Shown here: positions 17,901 through 25,464 of the stretch, piece after piece
How the letters are laid out: each line of letters begins with the position of its first letter
How positions within the stretch are numbered: position 1 is the stretch's first letter
Assembly: GCA_016788115.1 (NCBI GenBank)
Contig: JAEURR010000005.1
Coordinates: 434,001 to 498,000 of the forward strand
Origin: Chthonomonas sp.
GTDB taxonomy: Bacteria; Armatimonadota; Fimbriimonadia; Fimbriimonadales; Fimbriimonadaceae
DNA: 64,000 nt
Reading direction: 5' to 3'
The notes under the pieces: model-generated
Told to the model about the DNA's origin: nothing
Seen by the model: the letters and a program-made list of their open reading frames with translations, nothing else
The model's database searches: none
Position numbers and translations under genes: made by a program

Positions 17901-19520
17901 CCCACCAGAGTCAAGTTGAACGTCGAGTGAGCGCTTGGTCAGGTTCACTCGTCCGTGAGCCGCGGCGCTGCCGAGGGGCCCGGACGTGCGCACCCGATGC
18001 AGCGCGAGCATGCCGTCTTGATAGGTCGCGCGCGCGTCGATGCGGGACATTCGAATCGGGTCAAACCCCTCTTGCGTGTATGTTCCGCTGCCTTGCATCG
18101 CGAATTCAACCCGCGGCTTACCCCGGGCGACGTCGAAAAGGGCGGTGACGTTTGCATAGCCGGTCAGCCCTTCGACCCCGAATCGCCCAGCCAAAGGCCC
18201 AAGCGCAACCGGCTTGGTGGTGCGCGCAAAGCCCGAGAGCTGGCCCCCTTTGAAGCGGTAAGTCAGACTGCCGCGCAGGGGCGAGCCAAAGCTCGTCGCT
18301 TTGCGAATGTTTAACTGCATGCCGCTAGAGTTAAACTTTGCGGCGGCGTTCACGGACCGGGCTTGTTCGCCCGCGTAGCTGATTCGGTCGGCCCGAAGCG
18401 TACCGGCGAGCTCGTAGTCGTCTCCTTTCCACGCCACGCTGCCATCGAATGCGGGTCGGTCCACGGCAAGATCGCGCGGCAGCACCGCTAACAGAGGCTT
18501 CCATACTGCGCGGTGGTTCGCCGCGCTCGCCTTGAGATTGCCCAGCAGCACCAGCTCGCGCTGCCAGTCGATCACGCCATCGAGTCTGGCGTTGCGGCCG
18601 ATTTCGTTCACGGTCGCATTGATCGTCAACTGATCGGTGACCAGCGACAATTTGCCTTGGACCGAAGCGTTGCGTGCGTAGTCCGGCACGGTGATACCCC
18701 GGCCGACCAGGTCCGCCTGAACTGTGTACTTCAGCGGCATCTTAGGCTCTAGCGTCAAGGTGAAATCGGTACGTGAGACGAGCGATTCGGCCCGGGAATT
18801 GGCGAGGAGCTTCTGCTCATCACCTGACAGCCACCGTGAGACGTGCGGTAGGGCCCAGCCGAGTTCGGCGCGCGGTGAGTTCGCCTCGACGTAGATACCG
18901 CCGGTGTCGTTCCAGCGCGCCGAGACTGGAACCGCCTCGCCACGTGGGAGCAATAGCTTGCCCCGGGCGACCCCTTTGCCGTCGGCGATGGCGATGTGGG
19001 CCGACTTCACCGTGAGTTCGGTGCGCAGTTCGGGCAAGGCGCTGGCGTCGCGGTAGATGAGCTGGATATCTTCTAGGAGGATCTCTGCCGGAGTCGATGG
19101 GCCTTCGTCTTGCGAGGGCGGGAGTACGTCGGCGATTGAGAAGTCGAGGTCTTTGCGTCGGGTCACCTGGACCAGCCCGCGCTGCGCTTTGACGTGCACC
19201 GCACCCTTCTGAATCGATGCGCGGAGAGTTCCGATCTGGCCCACCAGACGGCCCGACTCATCCATCAACCGGACACCCTGCAGGATCGCCATCTTTTCCA
19301 GCGGGTAGATCGCGTAGCTTTCGGCCCGCAGACGATAGCGGCCCTTCTGCGCATCGTAGGTGACTTGGACCGGGGCGCCGGGAGCAAGCAAAGTCTGCGC
19401 CGCGCCAATCAAGTACAGGATGGAGAGCGCAAGGAGCAGCAGAAACGGGATCCACGATGCGGCCAGGGCCGAGAGCCACTCTCCGCCGTGCAAGATCCGG
19501 TCAAGAATCCGCCGCGCCAT
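14958..19520 (-). CDS. tamB: Translocation and assembly module TamB (DUF490)
   Basis: A 1520-residue AsmA/VPS13-like protein. One N-terminal membrane anchor (about residues 17-44, ASWIPFLLLLALSILYLIGA) is followed by a very long repeat-like beta-rich taco region and a C-terminal DUF490 domain, which here includes LNLRLTNPAIVR-like and LQINGNLLEPGGLVLRATSDPP segments. The last part (GYIGTASKTLGKGLTLTGRR) is the usual strand-rich terminus. TamB proteins are thought to bridge the periplasm and to move phospholipids or help barrel proteins. Directly upstream of bamA, in place of the usual tamA. Confidence 0.93.
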   Translation of the reverse strand: MARRILDRILHGGEWLSALAASWIPFLLLLALSILYLIGAAQTLLAPGAPVQVTYDAQKGRYRLRAESYAIYPLEKMAILQGVRLMDESGRLVGQIGTLRASIQKGAVHVKAQRGLVQVTRRKDLDFSIADVLPPSQDEGPSTPAEILLEDIQLIYRDASALPELRTELTVKSAHIAIADGKGVARGKLLLPRGEAVPVSARWNDTGGIYVEANSPRAELGWALPHVSRWLSGDEQKLLANSRAESLVSRTDFTLTLEPKMPLKYTVQADLVGRGITVPDYARNASVQGKLSLVTDQLTINATVNEIGRNARLDGVIDWQRELVLLGNLKASAANHRAVWKPLLAVLPRDLAVDRPAFDGSVAWKGDDYELAGTLRADRISYAGEQARSVNAAAKFNSSGMQLNIRKATSFGSPLRGSLTYRFKGGQLSGFARTTKPVALGPLAGRFGVEGLTGYANVTALFDVARGKPRVEFAMQGSGTYTQEGFDPIRMSRIDARATYQDGMLALHRVRTSGPLGSAAAHGRVNLTKRSLDVQLDSGGLDLSPWSNEIGGVARFAGRVHGGFDSPVLEGKIGVTDAEVAGRPIARFTSDVWLKNNLLKLSDATLAAEEGKLSGQLALDLKRKTLQGSMLASQLQLADWTQDAAISGVLTAGPIQIGGTFDEPVATVDLAADKVLAKEYAFTNIRGRVTADKHGLKIEKAGFTLGEGSATVEGHSDYDGRNFALKAFVDALDLNAVVRGPAVPDIQGRISGKIDLSRKDGEFDASDSELKLKDLRVEGAALGSGTIIAKTAAGRTTGSISVGQDNRYILGENLSYDSKSKEIGGELTLFNAPVADWVQPSTLRKRGVPEEWVNALAETSGNVTAALKANGTTDNPVVSLDEFSVENFVISGRNAGELTAKGEYGSTGLTVKSLLWNVGRAAGDERAFVPFVRAKGFWGSDGTVDFRDIRIGDFDLSWLHTVRPDWPEIQALVSTTIDVIGAISKPTLTGTLAATYLGNNIDPEDPQLPNINLDTVSLRDGILRIGGAFTVQEFSGTVEGTVPLEAFDERRPNPDPFSIVLKANERDLHDMVRAFPGLDPERSSGKLGGSLAITGTLGDTKIVGGLNLANGSIAAKDVATSLQNMNLAANWSNSQLQVKGSAASSAGGTLAMDWMARTPNPLEEEIDLASFLSGSVLSGNLRTDNFRFVHEPNTPSKKIDLTLAPTTLFASGSLKSPEIRGDLLFSNVDFTVPETGEPGDPVEYLINPIFRAVNLRLTNPAIVRTASTTLTMTGGGKLDGSAQQPQAYAKFRLADGKFTLPNAVIDLEEDGEIEFRYDSLLATEASSRLDLRLVGRTQVTARSFTDSPERYEVLLQINGNLLEPGGLVLRATSDPPDLSESEILAILGQKELIEQIARGTGRNQQDALQGAALTLATPLLSGYLTQPLARGFKLDYLSVEYNPFDGYIGTASKTLGKGLTLTGRRQLTDPISGGIRKYDIRLTYRIPSRNRLLSRLRFGIGVDELRPWKITIDYFTRIRL

Positions 19521-19560
19521 GCTTAATCTAAGTAGACGACCGCACCTCGCGGCAGATTCA

Positions 19561-20472
19561 TCAAGCGCCTAAACCGGCGGCTTCGATATGTGCTCCCACC
19601 CGTTCCAGTCGCTCCTTCATGACCTTCTCGCTAAAGGCGATCGCGTTGTAGCTGCTGCGGATGAATGGGCCGCTCGCGACAAACGCAAAGCCCATCTCTT
19701 CGCCGATCGTCTCGTACTCCTTGAAGACGTCGGGGTGGATGTACTCGACGACGGGCAAGTGCTTCATGGTCGGGCGTAAGTACTGGCCGATGGTGACGGC
19801 GTCCACCCCGATTGCGCGTAGGTCGGACAGGGTCTTGATGACCTCCTCGCGCGTCTCTCCAAGTCCGAGCATGATGCCGCTCTTCGTGTAGATCGTTGAA
19901 TCGATGGTGCGCACCATCTCCAGAAGCTGCATGGTGCGGGCGTACTTGGCTTGGGGCCGCACGATCGTATGCAGTCGCTCAACCGTTTCGATGTTGTGGT
20001 TGTAGATCTCCGGATGCGCGGCGCACACGGTTCGCAGACAGTCTTCTCGGCCTTTGAAGTCCGGCGTCAAGATCTCGACGATGATCTCCGGCACTTCTCG
20101 ATGGAGCGCCTCAATCGTCTTCGCGAACTGACCCGCGCCTTGGTCTGCCAAGTCGTCTCGGGCGACGCTCGTGACGACGACGTGCTTCATGCCCATCGTG
20201 CGGGCGGTGAGGGCGACGTTCTTGGGCTCAAAAATGTCGAGCTCTTCGCCCCGGCCAACTTTGATCGCGCAGAAACCGCAACTGCGGGTGCACGTATTGC
20301 CGAGGATCATGAAGGTGGCCGTCTTCTTGCTCCAACACTCGGGCAAGTTCGGGCAGCGCGCGCTCTCGCACACCGTGTGAAGGTTCTTGGTCCGCATCAT
20401 TTGCTCGACCTGTTTGATGGTGTCCGGTCGAGGGATGCGAATCTTAAGCCACTCGGGAAGTTGCTGGCTCAT
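19561..20472 (-). CDS. lipA: Lipoyl synthase
   Basis: A 303-residue radical-SAM enzyme that inserts two sulfurs into octanoyl groups on 2-oxoacid dehydrogenases and GcvH. Both iron-sulfur clusters are visible: the auxiliary cluster Cys residues in CESARCPNLPEC, and the radical-SAM motif CTRSCGFC. The C-terminal RSSYNA segment supplies the unusual Ser ligand of the auxiliary cluster. The length is typical. It lies 40 bases upstream of tamB and 15 bases after the metallophosphatase gene, all minus. lipB is not in the window. Confidence 0.97.
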   Translation of the reverse strand: MSQQLPEWLKIRIPRPDTIKQVEQMMRTKNLHTVCESARCPNLPECWSKKTATFMILGNTCTRSCGFCAIKVGRGEELDIFEPKNVALTARTMGMKHVVVTSVARDDLADQGAGQFAKTIEALHREVPEIIVEILTPDFKGREDCLRTVCAAHPEIYNHNIETVERLHTIVRPQAKYARTMQLLEMVRTIDSTIYTKSGIMLGLGETREEVIKTLSDLRAIGVDAVTIGQYLRPTMKHLPVVEYIHPDVFKEYETIGEEMGFAFVASGPFIRSSYNAIAFSEKVMKERLERVGAHIEAAGLGA

Positions 20473-20487
20473 AGGGTCTAGTATAGC

Positions 20488-21213
20488 CTACGCCGAACCC
20501 GCCCCGAACTGAACCAATCCTCCGGTGAGGGCTGCCGGAGTCCACTCGTAGCGCCCAAAGTACCGCCCGTGGGCCCCGCCTTGGGCGATCCAGGTCTCCC
20601 CCACCCGCTCGGGAGTCTCGAGGACCGTGTGCGAGTGGCCACCGAGAATGACATCGATCCCAGAGACCGCCTCGGCAAGCTTGCGATCCTGGCTGATGCC
20701 GATGTGGGTCAACGCGATGAGTAGGTCCACGTTCGGTCGGAGTTCCGCCACGACGCGCGCGGCGGTCTCGATGGGCGGGTCCCACAATAACTGGCTTGCC
20801 CGAGCAGTGACCATCCGCTCCGTCACCATCGGCACCATCACGCCAAAAACTCCGACGAGGACTCCGTGCCGCTCGAAGATTTGCGAGCCCGGCAGGAACA
20901 GCGCACCGCTCCGCATACGTAGGTTTGCCACGAGGATCGGGTGAGTTGCCCCCTCAAGCTTGCGGCGGAACGCGCTTTCGAGCACGTGGGTCTCACGGTT
21001 GCCGAGGACGCTCGCATCGCAACGGCTTTCGGCCAGTCGAGTCCACGCTTCCTCGGGGGCAAGCGGGATCCCCAGGTTGCCCGTCTTGATGGCGTCCCCG
21101 CAGTCAAAGTAAAGGTCAACGGACTCGCGGGCTGCGGCCAGCTCGGCGACGCGCGCACCCGTGAGATGGCCGTGAAAATCGTTGGTGTGAAGGATCGAGA
21201 TGGCGTGCGCCAT
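20488..21213 (-). CDS. 5'-nucleotidase-like metallophosphatase with altered GNH motif
   Basis: A 241-residue cytoplasmic protein of the calcineurin-like superfamily, matching the N-terminal catalytic domain of 5'-nucleotidase/UshA proteins. The metal motifs are HTNDFHGHL (DxH), FDCGDAIKTG (GD) and GGHSHTVLE (GHxH). The usual GNH(D/E) motif reads GNRE, with Arg (CGT) in place of the histidine that normally acts as general acid. The C-terminal nucleotide-recognition domain of full-length 5'-nucleotidases is absent and no signal peptide is seen. The substrate is unknown and activity may be altered. It lies between secG and lipA, with small gaps. Confidence 0.85.
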   Translation of the reverse strand: MAHAISILHTNDFHGHLTGARVAELAAARESVDLYFDCGDAIKTGNLGIPLAPEEAWTRLAESRCDASVLGNRETHVLESAFRRKLEGATHPILVANLRMRSGALFLPGSQIFERHGVLVGVFGVMVPMVTERMVTARASQLLWDPPIETAARVVAELRPNVDLLIALTHIGISQDRKLAEAVSGIDVILGGHSHTVLETPERVGETWIAQGGAHGRYFGRYEWTPAALTGGLVQFGAGSA

Positions 21214-21225
21214 GCGAAGGGCCGC

Positions 21226-21465
21226 TTACTTCATGCGGCTGTTGACGACATCGAGGATGAGCATGAGGCCCATAAATCCGATGCCGAGCATCATCGTCAT
21301 GCGACCGATCTGGTCTTCGATGCTCTGCTTGCCCTTATAGGTGGTGCGGATCGAACCGCCGCCCGACATGGCATCGCCCTTGCCCGTGATGATCACGAGG
21401 ATGATGAACAGTACCGCGACGAGGACTGCGACACTTAGCAACACGTTGTACAGGGCAGGGCTCAT
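21226..21465 (-). CDS. secG: Preprotein translocase subunit SecG
   Basis: A 79-residue protein with two membrane helices (about 8-28 and 53-75) around a short loop containing the GGGS-type glycine cluster and polar linker, as in SecG. SecG helps SecYEG and SecA move proteins across the inner membrane. The C terminus is short and charged. The gene lies between the CBS-DUF1385 gene (10-base gap) and the metallophosphatase gene (12-base gap) on the same strand. Confidence 0.88.
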   Translation of the reverse strand: MSPALYNVLLSVAVLVAVLFIILVIITGKGDAMSGGGSIRTTYKGKQSIEDQIGRMTMMLGIGFMGLMLILDVVNSRMK

Positions 21466-21475
21466 GATTTTGAGT

Positions 21476-22600
21476 TTATAAGTATACCTTCAGGAAGCTG
21501 AAGGCAGGAACCCATTCTGCCAACGCAACGAACAGGAGCGTACTGCCGACCGCCCCCGCCAGAACGAACGGCAACCCCGATGTCCACAAGCGACTCATGA
21601 GCGGCGCCCACGTGCGTGGGTCGCTTTCGTGCTTCTTGACGAGCGCTTGACCAGCCCGGATTCCCATTTGGATCTGAGCATCGGAAGGGGGTCGGGTCGT
21701 GAAGTACTTCTGGAGAGCGCTCCCCAGCGGACGCCATGTGCCCAGCGCGATGACGGCCGCGACCAGCGACTGGATCTCGGTATCGGGCAGCCACTGGGCG
21801 CTGCTGACGCCCAAGAACACGAGCGCAGCGGCAGCGAAGTTTGTCCCGCACCGAGGGTGGACGCGGGGCATGCGGCGCACGACCTCAAGCTCCAGCGGCT
21901 CTCCTCGTTCCAGGGCGTGCACGGTCATGTGCTCGGCTGCGTGAATCCCGGCCAACGGCAGCAGCCGCAACCCAAGAAGAAAGAGAAGCGACCACAGAGT
22001 CGCGAGCAAAAACGACTGCACCCCAAAGGACAGTGCGCCCACATTCAGGAAGTCGAGAAGTTGGGTCGTGATGACACCGGCGATCAGATGGAGTGTCATC
22101 ATCAGCGCGCCCGAAGCGGCGAGATGCCAACCCACTGCTCCGGCACCATGGACACCGTCGGTGAGGTACACGCCGAACGGCGTCGCCATACCCCCAACCC
22201 GGGGGAGTCGGGTGGGTTCGGGCGCGGAGGCCAGATGCGCGGGGAGCAAGACGCCGAGAAGGCGCTTGTTCGCGTCCATGACAATGAGCGCATCGACCTG
22301 CTCCTCTTCAAACTTGCGAAGGGCAACGGCTCCTGTCGCTGATGCGCGGATCGCTGGCGGCGTCGGTGAACGCAGCGGGGCGACCGGATCGTTTCGATCC
22401 ATCCCCTGGGCGAGGGCGGTCACGATGGCCTGCTGGCGGACGACCCCAATGATGTTGCCGTCTTCAAGCAGGGGTAGGAATGGTAGTCCCTCTTCGAGCA
22501 TCCGACGGCCCGCGACCCCGATCGAGGCAGAGGTTTCCAAGGCTTCGCACCGCACCGCCAGGGCAGTTATGGGACGGATCAGGGTGTCTTGGATGCTCAT
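21476..22600 (-). CDS. CBS-domain/DUF1385 (YqhQ-like) membrane protein
   Basis: A 374-residue fusion. Residues 1-125 hold two CBS repeats (LPLLEDGNIIGVV and ALIVMDANKRLLGVL are the second halves), which usually bind adenine nucleotides. From about residue 135 the protein matches DUF1385/YqhQ: GGMATPFGVYLTDGVHGAG, the metal-site-like HAAEHMTVHALERGE and HPRCGTNF motifs, with membrane helices between them (about 155-180, 185-215, 250-275, 335-360). DUF1385 proteins are widespread, mostly stand-alone, membrane proteins of uncertain role. The CBS part suggests control by cellular energy state. It is the first gene of the minus-strand run that continues to lpxC. Confidence 0.85.
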   Translation of the reverse strand: MSIQDTLIRPITALAVRCEALETSASIGVAGRRMLEEGLPFLPLLEDGNIIGVVRQQAIVTALAQGMDRNDPVAPLRSPTPPAIRASATGAVALRKFEEEQVDALIVMDANKRLLGVLLPAHLASAPEPTRLPRVGGMATPFGVYLTDGVHGAGAVGWHLAASGALMMTLHLIAGVITTQLLDFLNVGALSFGVQSFLLATLWSLLFLLGLRLLPLAGIHAAEHMTVHALERGEPLELEVVRRMPRVHPRCGTNFAAAALVFLGVSSAQWLPDTEIQSLVAAVIALGTWRPLGSALQKYFTTRPPSDAQIQMGIRAGQALVKKHESDPRTWAPLMSRLWTSGLPFVLAGAVGSTLLFVALAEWVPAFSFLKVYL

Positions 22601-22614
22601 CAGACGAAGAAAAG

Positions 22615-22643
22615 GCCGCGACCCGTCGCGCAGGTCGCGGCCC
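22615..22643 (-). terminator. Rho-independent terminator of pilC
   Basis: A perfect 10-base-pair stem, GGCCGCGACC (22615-22624) with GGTCGCGGCC (22634-22643), and a nine-base loop. On the minus strand the stem is followed by a TTTT run (22614-22611), so it ends pilC transcription before the CBS-DUF1385 gene. Confidence 0.85.
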
Positions 22644-22657
22644 GAGACAGTGATATT

Positions 22658-23893
22658 TTAGCTCTCTGAGGCGCTGCCCGAGGACAGGCTTTCGATAACC
22701 TTCACGAGCGGAAGCATCATCGCAATGACGATGAAGCCAACCACAAATCCGAGGAAGACGATGAGGAGCGGCTCAAGTGCGGCCGTAAGCGACGACAGCG
22801 TCGCCTCGACTTCGGCCTCGTAGAAGTCCGCAATCTTCTGGAGCATGTAGTCCAACGAACCCGACTCTTCGCCGACGCCGATCATGTGCACGACCATCGG
22901 CGGGAAGAGGCGGCTGGCCTCAAGAGGATCGCCGATGCGGTCTCCTTCTCGGATGCGGGCTCGAGCGTTGAGGACGGCGTCGCTCATGATTGAGTTGCCG
23001 ACCGTACCCGAGACCGTCTCCATGGCTTGGAGGATGGGGACACCCGAGGTGAGCAGCGTGCCCATCGTCCGGCTGAACCGGGCCATGCAGACCTTATGGT
23101 GAAGCTTCCCGAAGACTGGGATCTTGAGCTTGATGCGGTCCGCGACGCGCAACCCAAAGTGGGTCGATTTGAACATCTTCCACGCAACAACCACGACGAC
23201 GATGGTGACCAGATAGATCCACCAGCGCTCGGCGAATGTAGCCGAGAGGTCGACGAGGAACTTAGTCATCGCCGGGAACTCTTCGGGCTTCATGCCGATG
23301 TCGGCGAACAGCTTGGCGAAGTTCGGGACGACCCATGCGACGAGGAAGATGACGATACCGAGCGCGGCGACCATAACGAGCACCGGATAGGTAAGTGCGG
23401 CCTTGACCTTGCGGCGGAGCTCGACGTCCTTTTCCAAGAACTGAGACAGACGCTGCAAGGACTCTTCCAAGACACCACCGACTTCACCGGCCTTGATCAA
23501 ACCGATGAAGAGGTTGTTAAATGTGCGCGGGTGGCGCATCATCGAACGGCTGAGCGATTCACCGCCTTCAACCCGTTCGCCGATGTCCAGAAGGATCTTC
23601 TTGAGCTTGGGATCCTGAGTCTGGCGACCGAGAACGTCCAGGCACCGGACCAGGGATACGCCTGCGTCCACCATGGTGGAGAACTGCCGACAGAAAACCG
23701 AGAGGTTGCCGAGCTTGACCTTGCCATAGCTCTTCTGCTTCTTGACCTTTGCGCCCTTGATGACAGTGACTTCGGTGACCGTGAAGCCCTGCTCAGAGAA
23801 CCGTGCACGCAGTAGTTCTTCGCTTTCTGCTTCTGCGGTGCCCTTTTGCATGCCGCCTGATGCGTCATTGAATGTATAGCTGTAAACGGGCAT
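22658..23893 (-). CDS. pilC: Type IV pilus inner-membrane platform protein PilC (GspF family)
   Basis: A 411-residue protein with two tandem T2SSF domains (about 70-195 and 275-395), each ending in a membrane helix region: VMVAALGIVIFLVAWVV, WWIYLVTIVVVVVAW and IVFLGFVVGFIVIAMMLPL. The N terminus (MPVYSYTFND) is the family's usual start. PilC sits in the inner membrane and couples the ATPases PilB and PilT to pilin assembly and disassembly. It lies 12 bases downstream of pilT on the same strand and ends at a strong terminator. Confidence 0.95.
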   Translation of the reverse strand: MPVYSYTFNDASGGMQKGTAEAESEELLRARFSEQGFTVTEVTVIKGAKVKKQKSYGKVKLGNLSVFCRQFSTMVDAGVSLVRCLDVLGRQTQDPKLKKILLDIGERVEGGESLSRSMMRHPRTFNNLFIGLIKAGEVGGVLEESLQRLSQFLEKDVELRRKVKAALTYPVLVMVAALGIVIFLVAWVVPNFAKLFADIGMKPEEFPAMTKFLVDLSATFAERWWIYLVTIVVVVVAWKMFKSTHFGLRVADRIKLKIPVFGKLHHKVCMARFSRTMGTLLTSGVPILQAMETVSGTVGNSIMSDAVLNARARIREGDRIGDPLEASRLFPPMVVHMIGVGEESGSLDYMLQKIADFYEAEVEATLSSLTAALEPLLIVFLGFVVGFIVIAMMLPLVKVIESLSSGSASES

Positions 23894-23905
23894 GTTCTCT
23901 ACTCC

Positions 23906-25165
23906 TTATCGGCCAGGCCGTGCGCCGGGTTGACCCACAGCAGCCGTGGTGTTCAGCATTTTCTTTAATTCTTCGACGTTGATGGCTCGCGTCATGATTT
24001 CGTCCATCGTTACGAGGCCCTTGTTGTAGAGGTCTCGCAGACACTGGTCCATGGTGATCATGCCGATGCCACCGCTCGTCTGGATCATCGAGTTGATCTG
24101 GTGAGTCTTGTTCTCGCGGATGAGGTTGCGGATGGCCGGGCTCGCGATCATGATCTCATTCGCGGGGACGCGGCCTGGTGCGCCAAGTCTCGGAAGCAAT
24201 TGCTGCGAGATAATGGCGACAACGTTGTTCGCCAGCTGAATGCGGATCTGCTCCTGCTGCCCAGGGGGGAAGACGTCGATCATACGGTCGATCGATTCGG
24301 CTGCGCTGTTCGTGTGCAGGGTCGCAAAGACCAAGTGGCCGGTTTCAGCGGCGGTGATCGCGAGGGCGATCGTCTCGGTATCTCGCATTTCACCTACGAG
24401 CAAGACGTCCGGGTCCTCGCGAAGGCTCGCGCGCAGGGCGGCGTTGAAGGTGAGCGTGTCCGCACCCAGCTCGCGCTGGTTGATGATCGAGAGCTTGTGC
24501 GTGTGGAGATATTCGATGGGGTCTTCGATCGTGATGATGTGGTGCGACTTGTTCGTGTTGATGAAGTTGATCATCGCGGCGAGCGATGTCGACTTGCCCG
24601 AACCGGTCGGGCCGGTCACCAGGATGAGACCGCGCGGACGCTCGGTCAATTGCTCCAAGATCGGCGGCAGGTTCAAATCCCGGCACGTAGGGATGCTGCT
24701 CGAAATGAGTCGAAACGCGGCAGCGACCGAACCACGCTCACGGTACAGGTTCACACGGAACCGGGCGCGGACTGATGGACCCCCGGGCACGCGCTGCTCT
24801 GGCGGTACCGGGAGACTGTAGGAGAAGTCGAGCTCTTTCGAGGTCTCAAACTTGTGGATGTTGTCGTCCGAGATGATCTCGTACAGCATCCGCTGAGTCA
24901 CCGGGGGAGTGAAGCGCTCGTACTGAGTCAGTCGCTTGAGCGCACCGTCTTCGCGGATGACGGGCTCGGCGTCGGTGCAGATGTGAAGGTCTGACGCCTT
25001 CTTGTCGACGATGATGCCAAGTAGTTCGTCGATGTGAAGATCTTCGAGGGTGCGGCGCTGGCCCAGCGGCGCTTGGGCAGGGGCAGCAGGGGGGGCCTGC
25101 ATGGGTGGCGCCTGCATGGGGCGTGCCATCGGAGGCACTTGGCCAGAATTGTTGTATTGGTCCAT
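23906..25165 (-). CDS. pilT: Twitching motility retraction ATPase PilT
   Basis: A 419-residue hexameric ATPase of the GspE superfamily that powers pilus retraction. An N-terminal Pro/Met/Gln-rich extension (about 1-35, with repeats of PMQAPP) is unusual. The core follows: Walker A GPTGSGKS, the Asp box, Walker B (VLLVGEMRD) and the PilT-specific AIRNLIRE motif near the C terminus, all intact. pilC follows after 12 bases. Upstream is a 299-base gap and then the opposing 776-residue membrane protein gene, not pilB as is common. Confidence 0.96.
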   Translation of the reverse strand: MDQYNNSGQVPPMARPMQAPPMQAPPAAPAQAPLGQRRTLEDLHIDELLGIIVDKKASDLHICTDAEPVIREDGALKRLTQYERFTPPVTQRMLYEIISDDNIHKFETSKELDFSYSLPVPPEQRVPGGPSVRARFRVNLYRERGSVAAAFRLISSSIPTCRDLNLPPILEQLTERPRGLILVTGPTGSGKSTSLAAMINFINTNKSHHIITIEDPIEYLHTHKLSIINQRELGADTLTFNAALRASLREDPDVLLVGEMRDTETIALAITAAETGHLVFATLHTNSAAESIDRMIDVFPPGQQEQIRIQLANNVVAIISQQLLPRLGAPGRVPANEIMIASPAIRNLIRENKTHQINSMIQTSGGIGMITMDQCLRDLYNKGLVTMDEIMTRAINVEELKKMLNTTAAVGQPGARPGR

Positions 25166-25464
25166 TCTTCGCTCAGGGAGGTCTGTGTTGCAACCGTGGC
25201 CAGCGAGACAGGCTCGGACACACAGCCAGATTCGGCAAGTCTACTCCAGTTCCTGGTGGATGGACGCAACTTGCGCGGATAAGGTTCGAGATCTGAGGGC
25301 CTCGATTGGAGAGGCCGCAGGATTCGTTGCGCTGAAAGCCTGGCAAAATTGTCGTAAAGTATTAGTGCTCTAGCTGAATCGTATATGATAGGATCGCATG
25401 CGTGACGCAACCTCATTTGCTGACAAGCCTGGCTTGGTATTGACTGCATTGGTAGGAGTGACGG
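25166..25464. other. Intergenic region between divergent pilT and unknown membrane protein
   Basis: The longest gene-free stretch in the window (299 bases). It must hold the pilT promoter (minus) and the promoter of the 776-residue gene (plus). A TATGAT at 25384-25389 could be a plus-strand -10 box but its -35 partner is weak. GGAG at 25455-25458 is a good ribosome site for the TTG at 25465. A T-loop-like GGTTCGAGATC near 25290 is not part of a tRNA: no matching stem exists. Confidence 0.5.

Noticed and set aside
24667-24690. GGTTCAAATCCCGGC in pilT, like a tRNA T-arm
   Set aside because: It encodes part of pilT and has no matching stem or other tRNA arms.
25286-25300. T-loop-like sequence in the gap upstream of pilT
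   Set aside because: No complementary stem; not a tRNA.
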